Positions 1 through 5,928 are shown, counted from the stretch's first letter. The stretch: DNA of 8,580 nt from an uncultured beta proteobacterium (GCA_903885415.1 CAISIP010000673.1:1-8580), one strand, 5' to 3'. Numbers and translations: made by a program. Notes: a model not told the origin generated them from the sequence alone.

Positions 1-1127
1 ACGTCATCCAGCGCGATCAACGGCAGCTCTGTCAAGAGCTGCTCGCCTACTGTCACCTTGAGCGTCGCGACCAGTTGGCCCTTGCTGAAGGGCGCCACCA
101 TGGGATCGGGACGCGCAACCTGCGCCGTGATCTTGGCCGCCGATCCGGTTGGAGCGGCGACGATCAGCGGCTTGAACTGACCAATCTTCAGCGTCGCCTG
201 CCTGCCCTTCCAGACTGCTGGCGTCGCGACCGGCTGGTTTTCGTCGAACAGCTTGACCGCCTCGTACGCTGTATAGCCCCAGTTCAACAACTTTTGCGAC
301 TCGTTGGCTCGCGCATTCTCATTGGCAGCACCCAGCACCACGGACAGCAACCGACGCGCACCTGCGGCGTCGGCCGAACCGGCGGCGGCCCCGGCCTTTC
401 CGAGATTCGGAAAGTCGCGCTTGGCGGTTGCGATCATGCAATAGCCCGCAGCGTCGGTAAATCCGGTTTTCAGCCCGTCCACCGTCGGGTCGCGGAACAG
501 AAGCAGGTTTCGGTTGCTATCGTTGGTCGCCGGGGTTCCCGGATAACGATATTTTTTGATCGCGTAATAGCCCATATATTCGGGGAAATCGCGCATCAAC
601 TGCGTCGCCAGCACGCTCAAGTCTCGGGCAGTGGTGCTGTGCCCGGCCTGGGTCAGGCCCTCCGGGTTCTGGTAAGCGGTGGACTTCATCCCCAGCGCCT
701 TGGCCTGATCATTCATCAGCTGCACAAATCGTTCGACCGTGCCGCCAACGCCTTCGGCCAGCGCTACCGTCGCGTCGTTGCCCGACTGGACAATCATCCC
801 CTTGATCAAGTCTTCAACCGGTACCTGCATCTTCGGATCAATGAACATGCGCGAGCCCTCCATCTTCCAGGCGCGCAGACTGACCGGCAGCGTCTGCCCC
901 AGGCTGATCTTCTTGCTGCGAAGGGCGTCAAACACCAAATACGCGCTCATCAATTTGGTCAGCGATGCCGGCTCAACCGGCAAGTCGATTTCCTTTGCCG
1001 CCAGGATCTGGTTGGCCGTTAGATCGACCAGCAAATAAGAGCGCGCCGCGACTTCAGGTGGCTGGGGCAGTTGGGCCTGAGCACAGGCGCTCCAGGCAAG
1101 GGCAAGGGCAAGAAGCAACTTTTTCAT
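1..1127 (-). CDS. dacA: D-alanyl-D-alanine carboxypeptidase (PBP5/DacA family), C-terminus outside window
   Basis: Periplasmic penicillin-binding protein that removes the terminal D-Ala from peptidoglycan pentapeptides. The minus-strand frame stays open from the ATG at 1127 to the window edge (375 codons; E. coli DacA is about 400 aa), so only a short C-terminal end is missing. Residues 1-18 form a signal peptide (KK, leucine/alanine core, Ala-Gln-Ala before the cut). The three active-site motifs are intact and in order: SLTK at 55-58 (Ser nucleophile), SGN at 115-117 and KTG at 220-222. The PBP5 C-terminal beta domain begins near residue 290. Two oddities: an Ala/Gly-rich stretch at about 239-257, where the family usually has only a short turn, and no Shine-Dalgarno before the start, where the mRNA reads CCCTCCT instead. 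It lies 82 bp after the alpha/beta hydrolase and may be co-transcribed with it. Family assignment is very secure; the exact paralogue (dacA or dacC) is not. Confidence 0.95.
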   Translation of the reverse strand, partial: MKKLLLALALAWSACAQAQLPQPPEVAARSYLLVDLTANQILAAKEIDLPVEPASLTKLMSAYLVFDALRSKKISLGQTLPVSLRAWKMEGSRMFIDPKMQVPVEDLIKGMIVQSGNDATVALAEGVGGTVERFVQLMNDQAKALGMKSTAYQNPEGLTQAGHSTTARDLSVLATQLMRDFPEYMGYYAIKKYRYPGTPATNDSNRNLLLFRDPTVDGLKTGFTDAAGYCMIATAKRDFPNLGKAGAAAGSADAAGARRLLSVVLGAANENARANESQKLLNWGYTAYEAVKLFDENQPVATPAVWKGRQATLKIGQFKPLIVAAPTGSAAKITAQVARPDPMVAPFSKGQLVATLKVTVGEQLLTELPLIALDD

Positions 1128-1209
1128 AGGAGGGAATTGTCTGAGCTCTGGTGGCGCTCGGTCGCGCCGGGGGCATCCAAAAGTGGTGGCGCCGCGACGG
1201 TCCGCAGAT

Positions 1210-1845
1210 TCACCGGCTCGCGTTCAGGTGGCGCACGACCAGTCTGCGGAGCAACGGTAATTGTCCGTGAAAGAAGTGCCCGCACCCCGGAACAACCGTG
1301 ACCGGCAAGTTCTGCGGCCGCGCCCAGTCCAGCACATCCACCAAAGGAACGGTGTCGTCGCTTTCCCCGTGGATCACCAGCGTTCGTTCAAGCAAGTGCG
1401 CGGGCAAAAGCCCGACATCAAAGCGCTTCGCTGCCGTGCCAACCAGCACGGCCGTCTCGATCGGACGATCGCCCGCCAGCGCAGCCGCCGCACGGCTGGC
1501 GACGAAGGAACCGAAGGAGAAGCCCGCCAGCGCAATCGGCCCGGCCGGCGCGCATTGCGCAATCAGGGCCAGCAGGTCTTCGAGTTCGCCACGACCTTCG
1601 TCATAAGTACCGGCGCTTCGCCCGACGCCACGAAAATTGAATCGCCAGGCAGTCCAACCGCATTGCACAAAGGCACGCGCCAATGTTTGCACAACCTTGT
1701 TGTCCATGTTTCCGCCAAACAGCGGGTGGGGATGGGCAATGATCGCGATGCCGCGGCCACCGGCGCCCGCGGCAGGCGAGTCGCACATCGCTTCGATATC
1801 CCCGGTGGGTCCGGAAATCGTTCGCTTTTGGGTGGATGGGTTCAC
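1210..1845 (-). CDS. alpha/beta hydrolase (COG2945-like), GTG start
   Basis: Predicted cytoplasmic serine hydrolase of 211 aa; substrate unknown. Visible features are the HPHP motif (38-41) followed by LFGG-xMDNK, the NFRGVG motif (70-75), the nucleophile elbow GFSFGS with Ser110, a likely acid at Asp163 or Asp164 (HGESDD), and the catalytic His190 (GCGHFFHG). All belong to the short lid-less hydrolases often annotated simply as alpha/beta hydrolase. The frame is open upstream to an ATG at 1968, but that would overlap the ferredoxin gene by 50 bp and add 41 residues with no family resemblance. I prefer the GTG at 1845, which gives the usual N-terminus (NPSTQK) and has GGAAG about 10 bases upstream. 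It follows the ferredoxin by 73 bp and precedes dacA on the same strand. Confidence 0.88.
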   Translation of the reverse strand: MNPSTQKRTISGPTGDIEAMCDSPAAGAGGRGIAIIAHPHPLFGGNMDNKVVQTLARAFVQCGWTAWRFNFRGVGRSAGTYDEGRGELEDLLALIAQCAPAGPIALAGFSFGSFVASRAAAALAGDRPIETAVLVGTAAKRFDVGLLPAHLLERTLVIHGESDDTVPLVDVLDWARPQNLPVTVVPGCGHFFHGQLPLLRRLVVRHLNASR

Positions 1846-1918
1846 AAATGGGATGCTTCCGGGGGTCGATGGCGCTGCTCCGGATACGGTCGGCGCTTCG
1901 CGTGCGCCGCCTGAGGAC

Positions 1919-2281
1919 TCAGCGGCCAAGATCAGGGGGAACCCGCAATCGCTCCACAACCTGTCCACGCTTGAGATGGGATTCGACTATTTCGTCGATA
2001 TCGTCGTTGTCGACAAAGCTGTACCAGACTGCGTCCGGATAGACAACTGCCACCGGCCCCGCAGCGCAGCGGTCCAGGCAGCCCGCCTTGTTGACCCGGA
2101 TTTGACCCGGTCCGGACAAACCGGCGCGCTTGACCTGCAGCTTGCAGTGCTCAAAGCCCGCCTGCGCATTCTGCAGGGCACAGCAAGCCTCGCCATTTTT
2201 GCGCTCGTTCAAGCAAAAGAAAATATGGCGCTCGTAATAGCTTGCGGGAGCGTCGGTACTGCTGACCTGGTCCTGGTTCAT
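1919..2281 (-). CDS. (2Fe-2S) ferredoxin, thioredoxin-like fold (COG3411)
   Basis: Small soluble electron carrier of 120 aa. The pattern is typical of thioredoxin-like [2Fe-2S] ferredoxins: HIFFCLNER with Cys23, a second ligand at Cys33 or Cys34, then VNKAGCLDRC with Cys68 and Cys72. The downstream segment GPVAVVYPDAVWYSFVDNDDIDEIVESHL is also characteristic of the family. Related domains occur in NuoE and in Aquifex/Azotobacter-type ferredoxins. The redox partner is not known from sequence. The ATG at 2281 lies 9 bases after the VanZ-family stop and lacks a Shine-Dalgarno, so translational coupling is likely. It is the third gene of the run that starts with hemJ, which makes a redox link to HemJ conceivable but unproven. 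Confidence 0.93.
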   Translation of the reverse strand: MNQDQVSSTDAPASYYERHIFFCLNERKNGEACCALQNAQAGFEHCKLQVKRAGLSGPGQIRVNKAGCLDRCAAGPVAVVYPDAVWYSFVDNDDIDEIVESHLKRGQVVERLRVPPDLGR

Positions 2282-2290
2282 GGGTTCATT

Positions 2291-3400
2291 TTAGTTTTTC
2301 CCGTCAACGTCCCAGGTCTGAGACAGCAGATAAGCCACGGCGGCGTACGGCCAAAGCCAACCGAGCCACTGTGCCAGACCGTTGAGCCGAATGAAACGGC
2401 CCTGCTCCCAGGTCTGCAACGTCTGGGTGAAATAGGGGTCCGCCGGCGCTTGGTTCAACAGGCTGAGGTAAACCCCCATCGCCAGCAGCGCGATGGCAGC
2501 ACTCATCCGCCGCGGCAGACCCAGCAAAGCGACGGCCATCACGGGTACCGCAACAAGACCCTCGACCACAGGCACCTGCAACCAGTCCCACGCATGCTGG
2601 GGCCCGTAGCTCAGGGCGGCAGACAGGCCGCTGGCCGCCGTTCCGACGGCCAGAACCAACGACACCATCAGGGCGCGGCGCAAACGCGAGCGGACGATGC
2701 AAAAGGCGATCAAGCAGGGAATCAATGCGCCCAGCAGCACGCACAAAAACTCAGCCCCCGGCACCAGCGGCTGCAGTTCCACATCGCGCACCGGTAGCCA
2801 GTCCAGAAAAGGCGTGTGCGCAAACGCCAGCGCCAGAGCGCCTTCCATTCTCTCAAGAACCTGTCCCAGCCCCAACGGCACCGGCGCCGGAAACAGCAAG
2901 GCTAGGGGCCACAGAAAAAGCAGCGCCAATGCCCCGCGCGCATCGGCGACGAACCAGCGTGCGCGCAAGCTGCTCCAGCGCGCGACCGCCCCGAGTCGGG
3001 CCAGGCCCGCTGCAGCGGCGACGCCCATACCCGCCCCCACGGAGTTCATCAGGAAGTCCACATTGGACGGGACCCGCGTAGGAAGATAACTTTGCGTCGT
3101 CTCCATGACCAGCGAGAGCGTTGCGCAGGCCGCAAGCGCCACCAGCATGACATGCCGGCTACGGCCGCTGCGCCACAGTGCCAGCGCGACCAGCAGGCCC
3201 TGCAGGGCATAGGCGATCAAGTTGATGGCCAGATCGAAGCCGGTCCAGTATTTCGGCAGTGGCGCCCACAGGAAAGCCCAGGGTGCGATTCCCTGGTCGC
3301 GCCAGTCGCTAAACGGATAGAGGCTAGCGTAGACAATCACCCCGGTCCAGCTCAAGGCCAGAGGGACCGCAGATGTCCTTTGCATGGCCGTCTGCGTCAA
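2291..3400 (-). CDS. VanZ-family integral membrane protein, long form
   Basis: Polytopic inner-membrane protein of 369 aa; molecular function unknown. The N-terminal 130 residues carry the VanZ-like signature: VIVYASLYPF (21-30), TGFDLAINLIAY (53-64), then METTQSYLPTRVPSNVDFLMNSVGAGMG (99-126) with conserved Glu100, Gln103, Arg109, Asp115, Asn119 and Gly122. The usual Pro-Leu-Gly after the Asn60 helix is replaced by Leu-Gln-Gly. The remaining 240 residues contain several further hydrophobic segments, so it is far larger than the ~120-residue VanZ domain. The first possible start is a TTG at 3400 whose last two bases overlap the hemJ TGA (TTGA); an in-frame ATG at 3385 is the alternative (364 aa). 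Neither has a good Shine-Dalgarno, consistent with coupling to hemJ. The VanZ name comes from a glycopeptide-resistance accessory gene; nothing here indicates resistance. Confidence 0.88.
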   Translation of the reverse strand: MTQTAMQRTSAVPLALSWTGVIVYASLYPFSDWRDQGIAPWAFLWAPLPKYWTGFDLAINLIAYALQGLLVALALWRSGRSRHVMLVALAACATLSLVMETTQSYLPTRVPSNVDFLMNSVGAGMGVAAAAGLARLGAVARWSSLRARWFVADARGALALLFLWPLALLFPAPVPLGLGQVLERMEGALALAFAHTPFLDWLPVRDVELQPLVPGAEFLCVLLGALIPCLIAFCIVRSRLRRALMVSLVLAVGTAASGLSAALSYGPQHAWDWLQVPVVEGLVAVPVMAVALLGLPRRMSAAIALLAMGVYLSLLNQAPADPYFTQTLQTWEQGRFIRLNGLAQWLGWLWPYAAVAYLLSQTWDVDGKN

Positions 3401-3837
3401 AAGGGCTTGACGACCACCAGCGCTACCGCTGCCAGCATCAGCAGCACGGGGACTTCATTGAACCATCGGTACCAGACATGGCTGCGGACCGGACCGCCTT
3501 GCCTGAATCGGCGCAAGATGGCTGCGCAGGCATGTTGGTAGCCGACCGCCAGTACGACCACCGCCAATTTGGCGTGTAGCCAGCCGTTACCCGGGCTGCG
3601 ACCGTAGCCGGGAATGTCCCAGTAAGCCAACCAGAGCCAGACACCCAAACCCAGCGCCGGCCACGCCAGGAGGGCGGTGAATCGGTGGAGCTTGGCCGCC
3701 ATGGTTAGCAGGCGATCGTGTTCAGCGGTCGACTCCGGCGGCACCATCGCCAGATTGACGAATATCCGCGGCAGATAAAACAGACCCGCGAACCAGCTTG
3801 CAACCAGCACGATATGAAAGGTCTTGACCCAGAGCAT
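3397..3837 (-). CDS. hemJ: protoporphyrinogen oxidase HemJ (CopD-like/UPF0093 family)
   Basis: Integral membrane protein of 146 aa predicted to oxidise protoporphyrinogen IX to protoporphyrin IX, the penultimate step of heme synthesis. Family landmarks are the N-terminus MLWVKTFHIVLVASWFAGLFYLPRIFV with His8, the segment GWLHAKLAVVVL with His88 and Lys90, and the C-terminal FNEVPVLLMLAAVALVVVKPF. Four membrane helices are apparent at about 5-25, 54-73, 88-108 and 126-144, and the length matches the family. A conserved His and Lys are known to matter in HemJ proteins; His8 and Lys90 look like the equivalents. Such proteins are often annotated only as CopD family. Divergent hemB next door supports the heme role. 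No Shine-Dalgarno precedes the ATG. Its stop overlaps the start of the VanZ-family gene. Confidence 0.88.
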   Translation of the reverse strand: MLWVKTFHIVLVASWFAGLFYLPRIFVNLAMVPPESTAEHDRLLTMAAKLHRFTALLAWPALGLGVWLWLAYWDIPGYGRSPGNGWLHAKLAVVVLAVGYQHACAAILRRFRQGGPVRSHVWYRWFNEVPVLLMLAAVALVVVKPF

Positions 3838-3894
3838 TGCGCCAGTTTAGGCGATGGTCCCCGGCGCGGCGGCGGGCAACGAGGCCGGCGGGCC

Positions 3895-3922
3895 AAAAAA
3901 ACCCCAGCACGAGGGCTGGGGG
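3895..3922 (-). terminator. strong intrinsic terminator, minus-strand orientation
   Basis: On the minus strand CCCCAGC and GCTGGGG (plus-strand arms 3902-3908 and 3915-3921) form a perfect 7-bp GC-rich stem with a 6-nt loop. Seven consecutive T follow (plus-strand A at 3895-3901). In the plus direction there is no T run, so it works one way. It lies 57 bp before the hemJ start and after no protein gene, which is why a small RNA or an attenuated leader is proposed. Confidence 0.85.
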
Positions 3923-3992
3923 TTAAGCCTATTTTGCTGTCACACATCAAGGCCCCGCTCAGGGAGGAAAAGCGGGGGGTGGCGAACCACCC
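3895..3992 (-). ncRNA. candidate small RNA (~98 nt) divergent to hemB
   Basis: Predicted purely from signals; I recognise no named family. A promoter lies immediately upstream and an intrinsic terminator ends it. Predicted folding, 5' to 3': a hairpin with a 6-bp stem (GGGTGG/CCACCC) closed by a UUCG tetraloop at 3992-3977. Then a 7-bp hairpin (CCCCGCT/AGCGGGG, 3977-3953) whose 11-nt loop is UUUCCUCCCUG. Then an unpaired linker of about 30 nt, and last the terminator hairpin with its U tail. The two first hairpins share one base pair boundary at 3977, so they compete slightly. The CCUCC in the loop is complementary to Shine-Dalgarno sequences, as in several known trans-acting sRNAs. The alternative is a terminated leader of the hemJ operon. 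Confidence 0.5.
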
Positions 3993-3998
3993 GCGGGA

Positions 3999-4027
3999 AA
4001 TTTACCAAAAATATCAATGCGACTCAA
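3999..4027 (-). promoter_or_regulatory. predicted sigma70-type promoter for the sRNA / hemJ leader
   Basis: On the minus strand, a -35 of TTGAGT (4027-4022) is followed by exactly 17 bases and a -10 of TAAATT (4004-3999). The -10 is preceded by TGG, giving an extended -10. Transcription should begin near 3992, right at the first hairpin. Confidence 0.6.
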
Positions 4028-4089
4028 TACCATTTTGGTGCATTTGTCGCTTTGAGGACAATTTGATCCACCGGCGACCCTCAAAATGG
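4004..4089. repeat. cluster of short inverted repeats, possible operators
   Basis: Three perfect dyads overlap here: ACCAAAA (4004-4010) with TTTTGGT (4033-4039), CCATTTTG (4030-4037) with CAAAATGG (4082-4089), and TTTGAGG (4051-4057) with CCTCAAA (4079-4085). The first brackets the spacer and -35 of the minus-strand promoter. The third could form a hairpin in a hemB leader. No regulator can be named from these sequences. Confidence 0.4.
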
Positions 4090-4148
4090 CCGCAACGTCC
4101 TAATCAACCGTGCGTCCCACCAAGAATTAAATCAGGCAGAATTTCAAC

Positions 4149-5165
4149 ATGATGACCCCAGCACCCTTTCCCTCAGGCCGACCGCGCCGGTTGCGGCGCG
4201 ACAGCTTTACCCGCAACCTGGTTCGGGAGCACCAACTTGACGCGAGTGACCTGATTTACCCGGTTTTTGTAGTCGACGGAAAGCAGCAGCGCCAGTCGGT
4301 AGCCTCCATGCCCGGAGTAGACCGACTGAGCCTGGACCTGTTGCTCCCGGTCGCGCAGCAATGCGTGGACCTTGGCGTTCCGGTGATGGCCCTTTTCCCG
4401 GTCATCGACCCGGCGCTGAAGACGCCGGACGGCAGGGAGGCCCTGAACCCGGATGGGCTTGTTCCCCGGGTGGTGCGAGCGTTGAAGAAGGAGTTCCCCG
4501 AACTGGGCATCATGACCGATGTGGCACTCGACCCCTTCACCAGCCATGGCCAGGACGGACTCCTCGACCCGGATCCGCTGGCTAATGGCTACATCCTGAA
4601 CGACGAAACGGTTGCGGTATTGGTGCAGCAAGCACTCACGCAGGCCCGGGCAGGCGTCGATATCGTCGCGCCAAGCGACATGATGGATGGCCGTATCGGC
4701 GCTATCCGCCAGGCGCTGGAATCTGACCATTTCATTCACACCCGAATCATGGCCTACAGCGCCAAGTATGCGAGCGCCTTTTACGGGCCTTTTCGCGACG
4801 CCGTAGGCTCGGCGGCTAACCTGGGGAAAAGCAACAAGCAGGTCTACCAGATGGACCCGGGCAACAGCGATGAGGCGCTGCGTGAGGTGGCGATGGACAT
4901 TGCAGAGGGCGCCGACATGGTGATGGTGAAGCCGGGAATGCCCTACCTCGACGTCGTGCGCCGGGTTGCGGACGCGTTCCGGGTTCCGACCTTCGCCTAC
5001 CAGGTGAGCGGCGAGTACGCCATGCTAAAAGCGGCGGCACAAAACGGCTGGTTAGACCATGACGCGGTCATGATGGAAAGCCTGCTGGCATTCAAGCGCG
5101 CCGGCGCCCGCGGCGTGCTGAGCTACTTTGCACTCGACGCGGCGCGATTGCTGCGAAAGAAATAG
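4149..5165 (+). CDS. hemB: delta-aminolevulinic acid dehydratase (porphobilinogen synthase)
   Basis: Cytoplasmic enzyme condensing two 5-aminolevulinate molecules to porphobilinogen, the first common pyrrole step of heme synthesis. The 338-aa length is normal. The two Schiff-base lysines are present: Lys206 in MAYSAKYAS and Lys261 in MVMVKPGMPYLD. The metal-site segment is TDVALDPFTSHGQDG (123-137), with Asp in place of the Cys residues of zinc-dependent enzymes, so this should be the Mg/K-responsive type known from Pseudomonas. The substrate-binding PFRDAVGS (214-221) and YQVSGEY (284-290) are also intact. Two adjacent ATG codons open the frame; I give the first. The ribosome site is weak. 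The gene is divergent from hemJ and ends before an intrinsic terminator. Confidence 0.97.
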   Translation: MMTPAPFPSGRPRRLRRDSFTRNLVREHQLDASDLIYPVFVVDGKQQRQSVASMPGVDRLSLDLLLPVAQQCVDLGVPVMALFPVIDPALKTPDGREALNPDGLVPRVVRALKKEFPELGIMTDVALDPFTSHGQDGLLDPDPLANGYILNDETVAVLVQQALTQARAGVDIVAPSDMMDGRIGAIRQALESDHFIHTRIMAYSAKYASAFYGPFRDAVGSAANLGKSNKQVYQMDPGNSDEALREVAMDIAEGADMVMVKPGMPYLDVVRRVADAFRVPTFAYQVSGEYAMLKAAAQNGWLDHDAVMMESLLAFKRAGARGVLSYFALDAARLLRKK

Positions 5166-5184
5166 TCGCTGCGGACGCCGGGTC

Positions 5185-5228
5185 GGCTCGCCATGCGAGC
5201 CTGGCTTGCGGCGTGGCCGCAAGCTTTT
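5185..5228 (+). terminator. hemB intrinsic terminator with a second upstream hairpin
   Basis: A perfect 9-bp stem, GCTTGCGGC (5204-5212) and GCCGCAAGC (5216-5224), has a 3-nt loop and is followed by TTTT (5225-5228). Just upstream a second hairpin, GGCTCG/CGAGCC (5185-5190 and 5196-5201), lies 20 bases after the hemB stop. The pair sits between the converging hemB and dienelactone hydrolase genes. On the minus strand there is no T run, so use by the opposing gene is less certain. Confidence 0.75.
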
Positions 5229-5232
5229 GCAC

Positions 5233-5916
5233 TCATGCCAGATGGCTGGCGAAAAAGGCCAAGGTGCGCTGCAGCGCAAGTGCCGCAGCCGATGCGTCGT
5301 AGGAGCCGCGATGGTCGCAGTTGAAACCATGGTCGGCGGGATAGACCCGCACCTCGACCGCGGGTTGTGCGCGTTTGAACGCCTCAACGCTATCGATCGT
5401 GATCCAATGGTCTTTTTCGCCAAAATGGCAGAGCACCGGGCAGGCGGGTTGGCGTGCCGCCTCGGCAGGTGCGGTTACCCCACCGCCGTAGTAAGGAACG
5501 GCTGCGCTCAGGCCGTTCAGGCTGCAGGCACTCCTCCAGGTCAACAGACCACCCCAGCAATAGCCAACCAGCCCGACCTTTCCGGCTTGCGCTGCGTAGT
5601 CAATGGCGGCCTGAATATCGGCCATCGCGCCGGGTACTGGCAAGGCCTCGACCGCCGCCTTGAGCGCAATGCCGGCTTCCATATCCGGCTTGTCATAACC
5701 CAGTTCCACGCCGCGTTTAACGCGGTGAAACGTCGCGGGTGCCACGGCCAGATAACCCTGTGCGCAATAACCGTCGGCCACGGCTCGAATATGCGCGTTA
5801 ACGCCAAAAATTTCCTGCAGCACCACCACAGCGCCCTTGGGCTTGCCAACGGGGCGAGCCACATAGGCAGGGCAGACAAAACCGTCAGTGGCTTTCAATT
5901 CGATGGTTTCCGACAT
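5233..5916 (-). CDS. dienelactone hydrolase family protein
   Basis: Alpha/beta hydrolase of 227 aa resembling carboxymethylenebutenolidase, which opens the lactone ring of dienelactone in chlorocatechol breakdown; many homologues act on other esters or lactones. The Cys-Asp-His triad is visible: Cys120 in GYCWGG, Asp169 in FGEKDHWI and His196 in YPADHGFNCD. The conserved Glu35 in LQEIFGVN, which orients the cysteine, is also present. The frame runs upstream to 6027, but the ATG at 5916 gives the family's N-terminus (MSETIELKATDG) and has GAGGAG six bases away. It is the second gene of a pair with the HCCA-isomerase-like gene, 10 bp apart. No other aromatic-degradation genes are nearby, so the substrate is open. 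Confidence 0.92.
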   Translation of the reverse strand: MSETIELKATDGFVCPAYVARPVGKPKGAVVVLQEIFGVNAHIRAVADGYCAQGYLAVAPATFHRVKRGVELGYDKPDMEAGIALKAAVEALPVPGAMADIQAAIDYAAQAGKVGLVGYCWGGLLTWRSACSLNGLSAAVPYYGGGVTAPAEAARQPACPVLCHFGEKDHWITIDSVEAFKRAQPAVEVRVYPADHGFNCDHRGSYDASAAALALQRTLAFFASHLA

Positions 5917-5922
5917 TTTTTG

Positions 5923-5928
5923 CTCCTC
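5923..5928 (-). promoter_or_regulatory. ribosome binding site fixing the dienelactone hydrolase start
   Basis: GAGGAG on the minus strand lies six bases before the ATG at 5916 and overlaps the upstream TGA (5929-5927). It rules out the longer reading frame that begins at 6027 and suggests translational coupling of the two genes. Confidence 0.85.

Larger units (their letters stand above)
3838..4148. other. hemJ-hemB divergent intergenic control region
   Basis: A 311-bp gap between the two divergent start codons, clearly more AT-rich at 3999-4070 and 4121-4148 than the surrounding genes. From left to right it holds a GC-rich stretch before hemJ, a minus-strand intrinsic terminator, two hairpins, a minus-strand promoter, and several short inverted repeats on the hemB side. 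I see no convincing sigma70 promoter for hemB. Its ribosome site is also weak: AGGCAG ends at 4139, nine bases before the ATG. Confidence 0.8.

Noticed and set aside
75..1022. Long plus-strand open frame opposite dacA (315 codons)
   Set aside because: It is antisense to a gene with all PBP5 motifs; Arg/Gln/His-rich product with no recognisable domain, as expected from high-GC third positions.
1846..1968. ATG-start N-terminal extension of the alpha/beta hydrolase
   Set aside because: It overlaps the ferredoxin gene by 50 bp and adds 41 residues without family similarity; the GTG at 1845 gives the expected N-terminus.
1637..2797. Long plus-strand open frame (386 codons) across the hydrolase, ferredoxin and VanZ genes
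   Set aside because: It runs antisense to three genes with clear family motifs; low-complexity product without a domain.
2291..3400. Reading the VanZ-family gene as a glycopeptide-resistance determinant
   Set aside because: No vanA/H/X/S/R-type genes are present, and most VanZ-family proteins in Gram-negative chromosomes have no resistance role.
3979..4152. Plus-strand leader frame: GTG at 3979 with GGGAGG upstream, 57 codons, stop overlapping the hemB ATG
   Set aside because: The apparent ribosome site is the complement of the sRNA hairpin loop, the frame crosses the minus-strand promoter and inverted repeats, and the product (many Cys, Pro, Arg) looks like untranslated sequence read by chance. 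Ribosome profiling could overturn this.
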